Source: JAHEEL01 sp964195515
GTDB taxonomy: Bacteria > Actinomycetota > Acidimicrobiia > Spongiisociales > UBA5794
DNA: 6,741 bases
Direction of reading: 5' to 3'
Assembly: GCA_964195515.1 (NCBI GenBank)
Contig: CAXMQO010000023.1
Location: 1-6,741, forward strand
In this document: positions 1 through 6,594 of the stretch, piece after piece
Layout of the letters: every line of letters starts with the position of its first letter
How positions within the stretch are numbered: the first letter of the stretch is position 1
Made by a program: the position numbers and the translations under genes
The notes under the pieces: generated by a model
Databases searched by the model: none
What the model saw: the letters and a program-made list of their open reading frames with translations, nothing else
What the model was told of the DNA's origin: nothing

Positions 1-15
1 CACGAGTGTGCTCAT
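1..15 (-). CDS. Start of the next operon gene (first five codons only)
   Basis: An ATG at 15-13 overlaps the TGA stop of the TorD-like gene (14-12) by the same 4-base ATGA arrangement seen at other junctions of this operon. A GGAGG Shine-Dalgarno sequence lies 7 bases upstream of the ATG, inside the end of the chaperone gene. It matches the GGAGGCC context ahead of the 82-residue gene at 913. Only the codons for M-S-T-L-V are inside the window, so nothing can be said about the product. The position suggests another factor for the molybdoenzyme, such as a cofactor or maturation protein, but that is inference. The call rests on start context alone. Confidence 0.45.
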
Positions 16-668
16 GACTCGGCCTCCGCGACCAGGCTGAGCTGCGGCAACAGATCACGTTCATGCTCGATGAACGCGTGGACCGCCGCGGCCAACTCGG
101 TGTACGACGGATGGCGATCGATCTCGCGTACACGATCCAAGAATTCGGGGGCCCACGACACGAGATATGTAGAGAAGAAGTCGCGCTGACGGGAAAGCGC
201 AGCGGTGAGGTGCCGGTCATTCGCCCGCCAACCGACTTCGTCAGCGCAAAGGCGGGCCATCACCTCCATCACGGTCGCAATGTGATCGAGGTTGTCACCG
301 TCGCTGATCGAATCGCCGAATCCGAACCGGCGGTAGGTGGAGCGAAGCAAGGCCTGCACTCGAGCCACCTCGCCCGTGCGTGAGTCGGCAAGGTACGACG
401 TGAGGTGGGGCGAGCAGGCGGGGCCGGCGACACCGGCGCCGAACATCGCCGTGTGGGCATCCTGCAGGTCGATCAGTTCTGCCTCGGCCAACCCCCGGGC
501 GGCATCGGCAACCGGATTTGCGAAGGCGAAGTCGAACAGCCCTAGATCATCGAGGATCGACACCGTGGCGGCTGACGCCTCGAGCAGCTCAGCGGTGGGA
601 TACGAAAAGCCGAGCCCGAGGAACCGGTAGGTGCCCTCTCGCAGCCGACCCAGCTGCGGAAGACTCAC
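12..668 (-). CDS. TorD/DmsD-family molybdoenzyme maturation chaperone
   Basis: This 218-residue protein is predicted to be a cytoplasmic redox-enzyme maturation chaperone. Such proteins bind the Tat signal or apo-form of a molybdoenzyme and hold back export until the cofactor is inserted. It is all-helical in character, with no signal or membrane segment, and about the usual family length. Recognisable family features are the F76-G-A-G..SPHLTSYL stretch (residues 76-93), the D125-N-L-D-H129 region matching the conserved PDH-type motif, and the C-terminal W172..F176 helix followed by an FIEHE segment near 199-203. The frame stays open upstream to 827, but that stretch is the overlapping small gene read out of frame. 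I chose the GTG at 668-666 because it overlaps the preceding TGA (GTGA) and has an AAGGA about 10 bases upstream. Its partner is presumably the catalytic subunit at 2987-5593. The family call is fairly secure; the exact subfamily is not. Confidence 0.86.
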   Translation of the reverse strand: MSLPQLGRLREGTYRFLGLGFSYPTAELLEASAATVSILDDLGLFDFAFANPVADAARGLAEAELIDLQDAHTAMFGAGVAGPACSPHLTSYLADSRTGEVARVQALLRSTYRRFGFGDSISDGDNLDHIATVMEVMARLCADEVGWRANDRHLTAALSRQRDFFSTYLVSWAPEFLDRVREIDRHPSYTELAAAVHAFIEHERDLLPQLSLVAEAES

Positions 669-913
669 CGGGTCTTGTCCTTCGGACCCGAGTCTCTGTC
701 GACAGCCTTGTCCTTGGCGACGTCGTAATAGAGGGCCGACGAGATGGCGATGATGACACCAAACACGAACAGCGCGGGCGACCACTCCATTCGGGGGTTC
801 GAGCACGCGACTTCGTCGGCGCACCACGGCGCGGAACCGGCAAAGTAGGCCGCCCCCATCAACGACACTCCGATAACGATCATGGCGATGGTGATCACTC
901 CGCGGCGAGTCAT
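665..913 (-). CDS. Small two-helix membrane protein with loop Cys pair, unknown function
   Basis: This 82-residue protein has two predicted membrane helices, roughly residues 5-26 and 46-64. They are joined by a loop carrying Cys31 and Cys37. The start is M-T-R-R and the C-terminal tail is rich in Lys, Arg and Asp, so by the positive-inside rule both ends should be cytoplasmic and the Cys loop extracytoplasmic. A disulfide is therefore possible. The start is supported by an ATGA overlap with the NrfD-like gene stop and a GGAGG 7 bases upstream. The stop overlaps the chaperone GTG. I do not recognise a family. Its place between the membrane subunit and the chaperone suggests an accessory or extra subunit of the membrane complex, which is inference from context. 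A chance open frame is unlikely given both overlaps and the clear helix pattern. Confidence 0.82.
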   Translation of the reverse strand: MTRRGVITIAMIVIGVSLMGAAYFAGSAPWCADEVACSNPRMEWSPALFVFGVIIAISSALYYDVAKDKAVDRDSGPKDKTR

Positions 914-2241
914 GTCACGGCCTCCGTTTTCGAGTCTTCGAGCTCAATGATCGGGAACATCTTCATGAAGAGCCCGATGAGCAATGCTCCGAACGAGAAC
1001 AAGCCGACCGCAACCGCGTACTCCACCCACGTCGGGCTGTAGCTGCCGACGCCGTCGCCGTAGGGCAACAGCTGGCCGTGGGTCTGCGACGGGACCACGA
1101 TCAGGTACCGCTTTCCCATGGCACCCACATTGACCAGGAGACCGATCACGACGAGCGCCCCGACGTTCCACCGTTTCGTGACCGCCATCCACCCGAGCCA
1201 CACCGCGTGCACCACCAGCGTCGCCACCGAGATCCAGAACAACCATGCGTAACGGCCCGTCAGGAGGGCATCTCCAATCCGCTGCTCCGCCACGGTCGGC
1301 TGGTAGATGGTCGTGAAGATCTCCACGATGACGAAGTAGGAGTAGACGAAGAGCAGCACCATCAGGAACCGGCCGAGCCAGGCGAACGCTTCCAAGCCGA
1401 TGCGCTTCTCCTGGCCCAGGAGCTTCCTGACAATCGCGGCGAACACGAGAAGGTGCCCGATGCCCGACACGCCGGCCAAGATGACGAATGCGGGCGCCTG
1501 CAGGGTCCCGAACCATCCCGGCCGTCCGACCTGCAAGCCGAAGACGAAGCCCAACGACGAGTGCGCGACGACAAGCAGAGGAAGAACCGCCAGTGCCAGC
1601 CAGAACGTCGTCCGTCGATCACGGCTGCGCTGATCGGCGGTGTCCTCGTAGCCGGCCGCCCACGCCCGGAAGAAACCCTGCAGCTTCGACGGCTGCTTCG
1701 CGAGCACGGCCGCGTCGCGCCGTGAGGTGAGGTAGAGGTACACGATGCTGGCGAACAGGTAGCCGGCGATCACGAGACTGAATGTGCCGAAGAACGGCGA
1801 TTGTGGCCGGGCATAACGGAACAGGTTCACGATGCCCCGCAGTGGTTGACCGAGGTCGACGATGATCGCGATCCCGCCGAGCAAGAGGGCGACGATGGTC
1901 ATGAGTTCCGCCATACGGGCGGTGCCTTTGAGGTCCTCGATGTCGAACAGCCGGATGAGCGCGGCGATCGTGATGCCGGCGAAGCTGATGCCGACGAAAT
2001 AGACGACCAGCGAGATGTAGATACCCCAGGTCGCTCCGCCCATCGTTCCGAGATCGCGCATACCCGTCGCGACCATGCCTTGGCTGTGTTCGGTCAGATA
2101 CCCGATGAGGCCAACGATCGATCCGATCGTGGTGAGCGCGAAGAAGAGCAGCCAGCCGCGACTGAATTGGCCGACTCCCATCGGAAGGCGAGGCGCCCCG
2201 TCCTGGGGACGCTCTTCCGTCGGCATCGTCTGCGTGGTCAT
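910..2241 (-). CDS. NrfD/PsrC-family membrane subunit, ten-helix type
   Basis: This 443-residue integral membrane protein is the predicted quinone-reactive anchor of the molybdoenzyme. I count about ten hydrophobic segments, near residues 29-49, 69-97, 111-130, 152-172, 211-235, 248-272, 287-312, 332-355, 358-378 and 404-426. Length and pattern fit the long NrfD branch (HybB, DsrP, QrcD and ActC types) rather than the roughly 320-residue, eight-helix PsrC. Family-like motifs include WGIYISLVVYFVGISFAG (72-89), VDLGQPLR (128-135) and a C-terminal PTWVEY...KMFPI block (403-431). There are no heme-binding Cys motifs, so electrons should pass directly between the ferredoxin subunit and quinone. 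The ATG overlaps the ferredoxin stop (ATGA) and follows an AGGGG site. Some long NrfD proteins are proposed to take part in proton translocation, but nothing here proves that. Confidence 0.93.
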   Translation of the reverse strand: MTTQTMPTEERPQDGAPRLPMGVGQFSRGWLLFFALTTIGSIVGLIGYLTEHSQGMVATGMRDLGTMGGATWGIYISLVVYFVGISFAGITIAALIRLFDIEDLKGTARMAELMTIVALLLGGIAIIVDLGQPLRGIVNLFRYARPQSPFFGTFSLVIAGYLFASIVYLYLTSRRDAAVLAKQPSKLQGFFRAWAAGYEDTADQRSRDRRTTFWLALAVLPLLVVAHSSLGFVFGLQVGRPGWFGTLQAPAFVILAGVSGIGHLLVFAAIVRKLLGQEKRIGLEAFAWLGRFLMVLLFVYSYFVIVEIFTTIYQPTVAEQRIGDALLTGRYAWLFWISVATLVVHAVWLGWMAVTKRWNVGALVVIGLLVNVGAMGKRYLIVVPSQTHGQLLPYGDGVGSYSPTWVEYAVAVGLFSFGALLIGLFMKMFPIIELEDSKTEAVT

Positions 2242-2990
2242 CGGTCGACCCCTGTTGTCGGCCGCTCGATCTCACGGGCGGTGGACGAGGGAGCGGTGCC
2301 GCCTACATACACCACGCTCGGGTCCGTGCCCAGGTCTTCGAGCAGTTGGAATGTGTTGTTCGATCTGATGAATTGCGAGATCGGGGTTTCATCGTCCTCG
2401 ATGTCGCCGAATTTCAGTGCGCCCACGGGACACGTGTCGACGCAAGCCGGGAGCAGGCCCTGCTCGACCCGGTGTACACAGAACGTGCACTTCTCCATCA
2501 CACCTTTTTGATGAGCGCTACCGGATGTGAGTCGTTGTTCGTCGCCGTACTTCCGGTCATGGTCGGGGTTCTTGTAGGCGGGGACTGCACCGCCGGTGAC
2601 CGAGGCCACGTCAGGATCGTCGAACGGAATCTGGTAGTCGGCGAATGCGTCGTCGGGAGAGCGCCAGTTGAAGTAGTTCACGCCATACGGGCAGGCGACC
2701 TCGCAGTAGCGGCATCCGATACAGCGGTCGTAGTCGGTGAGGACGAGACCATCCTCTCGCTTGAACCGGGCCCCGACCGGACACACCTTGACACACGGTG
2801 CGTTGTTGCAGTGCTGACACGGTCTGGGAAGAAAGTCGATATGCGTATTGGGGTACTCGCCGTCTTCGAGGCGAAAGACATGCATCCAGAAGACGGAACT
2901 GGGGGTGTTGTTTTCGATCTTGCAGGCCTCGACACAGGCCCGGCACCCCTGACAGCGATCGAGGTCGACAGCCATTCCGAACCTGGTCAT
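2238..2990 (-). CDS. Four-[4Fe-4S] ferredoxin electron-transfer subunit (DmsB/PsrB/TtrB type)
   Basis: This 250-residue subunit should carry electrons between the molybdenum subunit and the NrfD-like membrane protein. All sixteen cysteines for four [4Fe-4S] clusters are present: C13-C16-C19-C23, C58-C61-C66-C70, C90-C93-C96-C100 and C168-C171-C183-C187. The Cys-x2-Cys-x11-Cys-x3-Cys fourth motif is the arrangement usual for B subunits of this superfamily. No residue of the set is replaced. There is no signal peptide or membrane segment, so it most likely leaves the cell together with the Tat-targeted catalytic subunit, as known for related enzymes. The ATG overlaps the catalytic gene stop (ATGA), with a GGGAAG ribosome site upstream. 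The C-terminal tail after about residue 205 lacks recognisable motifs. Family and role are secure; the reaction direction is not. Confidence 0.96.
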   Translation of the reverse strand: MTRFGMAVDLDRCQGCRACVEACKIENNTPSSVFWMHVFRLEDGEYPNTHIDFLPRPCQHCNNAPCVKVCPVGARFKREDGLVLTDYDRCIGCRYCEVACPYGVNYFNWRSPDDAFADYQIPFDDPDVASVTGGAVPAYKNPDHDRKYGDEQRLTSGSAHQKGVMEKCTFCVHRVEQGLLPACVDTCPVGALKFGDIEDDETPISQFIRSNNTFQLLEDLGTDPSVVYVGGTAPSSTAREIERPTTGVDR

Positions 2991-5593
2991 GTCGATTCAC
3001 TTCCCTTCGTCACACGGACTTTCACGTGGAATGAAGCATCAGCGGTCTGGCCCACGTATCCCTCGCTCGAGAAGTAGAGGTCGTTCGGGCTGGGGCCCAA
3101 GCCCCTGCTCACGGGATGGGTCCACCCACCGAAGTGATGAGGCATACCGACCACATCCGGGCGAATTCCTTCGGTGAGCGCGAGGACCGTCTCCACGCTG
3201 CGCGTCTCGCCGGTCACCGCGTTGTGCGACTCGACGGTCACCACGTCGCCCTCGGAGAGGTCGAGGCGTCGGGCGGCCGAGGGGTTCATCTCCACCCGCT
3301 GACGGCCACCGAGTTCGGTGAGGAGCGGGATCATGGCGGTCCGAGACTGCTTGTGTTCGACGAGCTTGTAGCTGATCAACGTGAACTCGTACTCCGGTGG
3401 CGATGCGTCCATGGTCGGTGCTCGCCACGTCGGGAAGGCCGTGTAGTCACGCGAGTAGACCTCGTCGACACCCATGTCCTCTTGCAGTCGCTGGGCCTTG
3501 AGCAGGCTCTCGCCATACAGCCGGTGCACGGCCCCACCGAACGGCGGGTCGCTGACGTAGCCGTATCGCTTTGCGGGCGAGAGGGGTCCTTTCACCCAGA
3601 CACCGTTTTCCTCGAAGTAGTCGATGCCCGACAAACCTTGCGATTTGGACCATCGGTCGAAGATGTCGCGCGGCGTCGGCTTCTCCCCGGCCGGCAGTGC
3701 GAACTCTGTCTCGGCCAGGCCGAGCAGGTCGTTCACGCGCTCCAGGTATCCGCCCTCGCCGTGCAAGAGACCCATCTTCTCGGTGAGGTCGAGGTAGATG
3801 TCGATCTCGCCGCGCGACTCGAACAGGGGTTCCATCGGTGGCAAACGCAGCGCCTTCGCGTCGATGTAGCCGTCACCGGCCGAGATCGGCCCCTCGTACT
3901 TCTCGATTGTCGCGGCCGGAAGCACAACGTCGGCGAACAGGTCGGCGGTCTCCGACATCCACGGGCTGATCACCGCAACGAAGTCGAACATCCCATAGGT
4001 CGCGACGAAGTCGGGGGCGGATGCGAACGCGACGACCGGGTTCGCCATGTGGATGATCACCATCTTCGGCAGCTTCTCGACCTGATAGCGGTCCGGATCC
4101 TGCATGACCTGGGTGACGATCCCGGGGAATCCCGTGTTGATCGGGAAGAACTTCGAGTTCTTCAGCGTGAAGTCGTATGGCGGTTCGTCGATCTTCAGGT
4201 CTTCGAACGCCGCATAGTTCTTGTGGATTTTCCAGGTGAAGTCCGACAGCTGCCCACCGTGCGCCCCGACCGCGCCCACGAGCATCGAGATGATCGTCAT
4301 CGCACGAACGGCCTGGAACCCGAGCTCCTGCTGCGCCATGTGATACGCCATGATCCCGACCGGGCGGTGGGGAACCTCGACGCCGTCGACGATCGTCGTG
4401 GCGCCGATGCTCGCCTCGGTGCCGAACTCACTCGCGAGACGCCTGATCGTGGAGGCGTCGACGCCACATTTGTCGGCTGCCCACTCGGGCGTGTACTGGT
4501 CGACGTGCGCCTTGAAGAGCTCGAAGCTCGTCGTGAAGGTCTGTCCGTCGATCTGATGGTTGCCCTCGAGCGCCGGTTCGACGGCGTCGGTGTACATGAC
4601 TGCACGCCCGACCGCGTCGTCCCACACGAGCGGCACGTCGGCCGCCTCTTCGCCCTCGCCGATTGTCTCTTTGAGGACGAGTCCGTCTTCGCCGACCAGA
4701 TACGGCGCGTTGGTATAGGCGGTGAGGTAGGGCTGGTCGATGAATCCTTGCGCAATGAGTTCGTGACACATTGCGAGCGCCATGGCCAGATCACCGCCGG
4801 CCTTGATCGGTACCCACTCGTCGGCGAACGGCCCCGCCGGTCGGAGCCGGGGGTCGATCTGGACGATCTTCAAGCCGTTGTTCTCACGGGCCTGAACCAA
4901 CTGCCGCGGCCAGGTCAGCCAACAGAACTTGTTGCCGCCGGCATTCGTGATGTTCCAGCCCCACGAGAGCACATACTTGGAGTTGAGAAGGTCGGGGTGA
5001 AGGACACCGTGGAGTCCAGTCGTGTACTCGACCGCCCGATAGCCGGTGTCGGAGCAGTACGCCCCGTGACCGAGCTTCGAGCATCCGATCGCCTTGACGA
5101 ACGCCTCGTCATAGAAGTCCTTGGCCTTTGACCGGCCTTTTTGCCACAGAACCTGCTTCGGGTCGTCGGCCGCGACCTTGGCGTATTGCTCCGCGACCAA
5201 CTCGAGCGCCTCATCCCACGAGGCCTGGCGCCACTCCCCGGTCACGCCTTTGTCGTTCGTGCGGACAAGTGGTGTCTTCAGCCGATTCGGGTCATAGATC
5301 GACACGATCTGCGCCTGGCCCTTCGGACAGAGTGTTCCGTCGTTGCGGGGATGGCCGTTCATGCCCTCGAACTTCACGACCCTGCCGTCGACGCGACGCG
5401 CAGACATGCCGCAGTCCTGCTTGCCGATCCAACACGTCGTGAACACCTCGTCTTCTACGGGTGCCGCAAGCTGCAATCCCGTTTCCGCGCTCGCGTCGGA
5501 GTCGACGACGTTGAAGAGCAGCTTCGAGGCGGCGACGGTACCTCCGGCTGCGGCGGTGCCCTTGACGACTGTGCGTCGGGAAATCTCAGCCAC
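2987..5593 (-). CDS. Tat-exported molybdopterin (bis-MGD) oxidoreductase catalytic subunit, substrate unknown
   Basis: This 868-residue DMSO-reductase-superfamily enzyme starts with a Tat signal: S5-R-R-T-V-V-K-G12, a weakly hydrophobic stretch and an Ala-Ser-Ala likely cleavage site at 34-36. Next comes the iron-sulfur domain with C54, C61 and C89. The second expected Cys position is Gly57 (C-W-I-G-K-Q-D-C), which is unusual. C180 in GHGAYCSDTG is the likely molybdenum ligand by position. Cofactor-binding signatures follow: WGWNITNAG (211-219), IDPRLRPAG (246-254) with an IKAGGDLAMALAM block (263-275), and MANPVVAF (516-523). The C-terminal molydopterin-binding domain runs from about 735 to 862, including SRT (750-752) and a dinucleotide-binding LSEGDVVTVES stretch. 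A Cys ligand plus a Tat signal points to the polysulfide, thiosulfate, tetrathionate or arsenate reductase-like group rather than Asp-ligated nitrate-reductase types. The specific substrate is not determinable. I chose the GTG at 5593 over an upstream ATG (5671) because of its strong ribosome site. Confidence 0.95.
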   Translation of the reverse strand: MAEISRRTVVKGTAAAGGTVAASKLLFNVVDSDASAETGLQLAAPVEDEVFTTCWIGKQDCGMSARRVDGRVVKFEGMNGHPRNDGTLCPKGQAQIVSIYDPNRLKTPLVRTNDKGVTGEWRQASWDEALELVAEQYAKVAADDPKQVLWQKGRSKAKDFYDEAFVKAIGCSKLGHGAYCSDTGYRAVEYTTGLHGVLHPDLLNSKYVLSWGWNITNAGGNKFCWLTWPRQLVQARENNGLKIVQIDPRLRPAGPFADEWVPIKAGGDLAMALAMCHELIAQGFIDQPYLTAYTNAPYLVGEDGLVLKETIGEGEEAADVPLVWDDAVGRAVMYTDAVEPALEGNHQIDGQTFTTSFELFKAHVDQYTPEWAADKCGVDASTIRRLASEFGTEASIGATTIVDGVEVPHRPVGIMAYHMAQQELGFQAVRAMTIISMLVGAVGAHGGQLSDFTWKIHKNYAAFEDLKIDEPPYDFTLKNSKFFPINTGFPGIVTQVMQDPDRYQVEKLPKMVIIHMANPVVAFASAPDFVATYGMFDFVAVISPWMSETADLFADVVLPAATIEKYEGPISAGDGYIDAKALRLPPMEPLFESRGEIDIYLDLTEKMGLLHGEGGYLERVNDLLGLAETEFALPAGEKPTPRDIFDRWSKSQGLSGIDYFEENGVWVKGPLSPAKRYGYVSDPPFGGAVHRLYGESLLKAQRLQEDMGVDEVYSRDYTAFPTWRAPTMDASPPEYEFTLISYKLVEHKQSRTAMIPLLTELGGRQRVEMNPSAARRLDLSEGDVVTVESHNAVTGETRSVETVLALTEGIRPDVVGMPHHFGGWTHPVSRGLGPSPNDLYFSSEGYVGQTADASFHVKVRVTKGSEST

Positions 5594-5598
5594 GGACA

Positions 5599-5607
5599 GC
5601 TCCTTCC
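5599..5607 (-). promoter_or_regulatory. Shine-Dalgarno site that fixes the catalytic-subunit start
   Basis: On the minus strand the bases read GGAAGGAGC, with AGGAG at 5604-5600 and a 6-base spacer to the GTG at 5593-5591. This is a near-ideal ribosome site. It places the twin-arginine pair at residues 6-7, as in a compact Tat signal. Starting at the in-frame ATG at 5671 would add 26 residues with no signal-like character. Confidence 0.75.
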
Positions 5608-5717
5608 GTTCGTGCCCCCCACTCTCCGGAGGAGCGACATCGAGCGACAGGGTCGAAAGGCCCATACGCACTCGATTTCCGCCGGCACACGAACTCGACC
5701 TTCAGATGGGACCTTCG

Positions 5718-5749
5718 CCTCTCCTGTTCGCGGTCACGACCGGGAGAGG
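5718..5749. repeat. Inverted repeat in the divergent control region
   Basis: Seven-base arms CCTCTCC (5718-5724) and GGAGAGG (5743-5749) are perfect inverted copies separated by 18 bases. Within the spacer CGGTC (5731-5735) and GACCG (5738-5742) form a second inverted pair with a 2-base gap. The two pairs have different centres. The element lies about 30-60 bases ahead of the livF start, so it could be an operator or a leader hairpin for the transporter. Short GC-rich repeats arise often by chance, hence modest confidence. Confidence 0.4.
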
Positions 5750-5763
5750 TTGGTTGGACAGAC

Positions 5764-5773
5764 GGGGAGGAGA
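5764..5773 (+). promoter_or_regulatory. Shine-Dalgarno site for the livF-type gene
   Basis: GGGGAGGAGA contains AGGAG at 5768-5772, 6 bases before the GTG at 5779. This strong purine-rich site supports the GTG start. Confidence 0.75.
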
Positions 5774-5778
5774 CGCGC

Positions 5779-6594
5779 GTGAGCGGCCGTAGATCGACAC
5801 AGGACAGTCCCCTTCTCGAGGTGGTCGATCTCGAAGTCGTCTACGGGCAGCACATTCGCGGACTGCGGGGAGTGAATCTCGAGGTGCGAGCGGGCGAGAT
5901 CGTCGCCCTGCTCGGTGCGAACGGTGCCGGCAAGACCACGCTGTTGCGATCCGTGACCGGACTCCTGCGATTCCACGACGGCGCGGTCACGCGCGGCAAG
6001 ATCGGCCTCCGCGGTCGGGACATCACCCGGGCGTCTCCCACTGTCATCGTCGGAGAAGGCGCGGCCCAGGTGATGGAGGGACGTCGGATCTTCGGCGAGA
6101 TGACAGTGGAGGACAACCTCGCGGTGGGCGCCATCGTTCTACGTGACCGGCGGGCAATGGCCGCCCGACGAGAAGAGATGTATGCCCTCTTCCCGCTGCT
6201 CGCCGACCGGCGAACCTCCCAAGCCGGCTACCTCTCCGGCGGCGTCCAGCAGATGCTGGCCAGCGCACGGGCGATCATGAGTTCGCCCACCCTTTTGCTG
6301 CTCGACGAACCGTCGCTCGGGTTGGCCCCGATGGTCGTCGAACAGATCCGCGATGTGATCACCACGTTGAACGAGGAAGGGACCACGATTCTGCTGGTCG
6401 AGCAGAACGCGGCCATGGCGCTCTCCATCAGCGACCGTGCCTACATTCTGCAAACCGGAGCCATTGTGATGACTGGCCCGTCGGCCGAGCTTCGAGGCGA
6501 CCCCGCGGTGCAGTCGCTCTACCTCGGGATGAACACCGACGGCAGCCGGGATTCCTATCGTGAGGCGCGGGCCGGGCTGACAGGATCGCCATGA
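5779..6594 (+). CDS. livF: LivF-type ABC transporter ATP-binding protein
   Basis: This 271-residue protein is one of the two ATPase subunits of a HAAT-family importer, the type that takes up branched-chain amino acids, amides or urea. It sits on the cytoplasmic face of the permeases. The Walker A motif is GANGAGKTT (46-54), the signature loop LSGGVQQ (152-158) and Walker B LLLLDEP (172-178). The EGRRIF segment (100-105) and LLVEQN (205-210, with Gln in the usual switch-His region) are LivF hallmarks and separate it from LivG. The signature has Val where LSGGEQQ is typical. About 21 residues follow the YLG (248-250) near which LivF proteins commonly end. The GTG start follows a strong AGGAG site. 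The stop overlaps the livG-type start (ATGA). Family is secure; substrate is not, since no binding protein is in view. Confidence 0.94.
   Translation: MSGRRSTQDSPLLEVVDLEVVYGQHIRGLRGVNLEVRAGEIVALLGANGAGKTTLLRSVTGLLRFHDGAVTRGKIGLRGRDITRASPTVIVGEGAAQVMEGRRIFGEMTVEDNLAVGAIVLRDRRAMAARREEMYALFPLLADRRTSQAGYLSGGVQQMLASARAIMSSPTLLLLDEPSLGLAPMVVEQIRDVITTLNEEGTTILLVEQNAAMALSISDRAYILQTGAIVMTGPSAELRGDPAVQSLYLGMNTDGSRDSYREARAGLTGSP

Larger units (their letters stand above)
5594..5778. other. Divergent intergenic control region
   Basis: These roughly 185 bases separate the molybdoenzyme operon (leftward) from the transporter operon (rightward) and must hold the promoters of both. They are the only non-coding stretch of note in the window. 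I could not pick out a convincing -35/-10 pair for either direction. Visible structure is the inverted repeat at 5718-5749, an 8-base perfect palindrome CTCCGGAG at 5624-5631, and the two ribosome sites. The sequence CTCTCC occurs at 5622-5627 and 5719-5724 and in inverted form at 5743-5748, which could reflect a shared regulator site or chance. Confidence 0.6.

Noticed and set aside
669..827. N-terminal extension of the chaperone frame up to an upstream start at 827
   Set aside because: The extra 53 residues are Arg-rich and are the small membrane gene read in another frame. The GTG at 668 has the operon-typical overlap.
1801..2511. A 236-codon plus-strand frame spanning the NrfD and ferredoxin genes
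   Set aside because: It lies antisense across the junction of two well-supported genes, is low in hydrophobic residues and rich in Asp, Glu and Arg, and shows no recognisable motif.
3116..5131. A 671-codon open frame on the plus strand opposite the molybdoenzyme gene
   Set aside because: Its translation is rich in Arg, Val, Asp and His with no domain motif, as expected for the complement of a GC-rich gene. The minus strand here encodes a protein with clear family motifs throughout.
2987..5593. Assignment as a nitrate reductase-like (type II, Asp-ligated) enzyme
   Set aside because: The likely Mo-ligand position carries Cys180 rather than Asp, and the N-terminal motif lacks the His-x3-Cys form of NarG. 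No heme b membrane subunit accompanies it.
2987..5593. Assignment as the cytoplasmic sulfite dehydrogenase SoeA
   Set aside because: The protein has a twin-arginine signal and a plausible cleavage site, whereas SoeA is described as cytoplasmic and lacks one. Gene order alone is not enough to assign it.
5641..5700. A sigma-70-like promoter around the CGTATG sequence on the minus strand
   Set aside because: No matching -35 box at a normal spacing was found, and in GC-rich DNA such a partial match has little weight.
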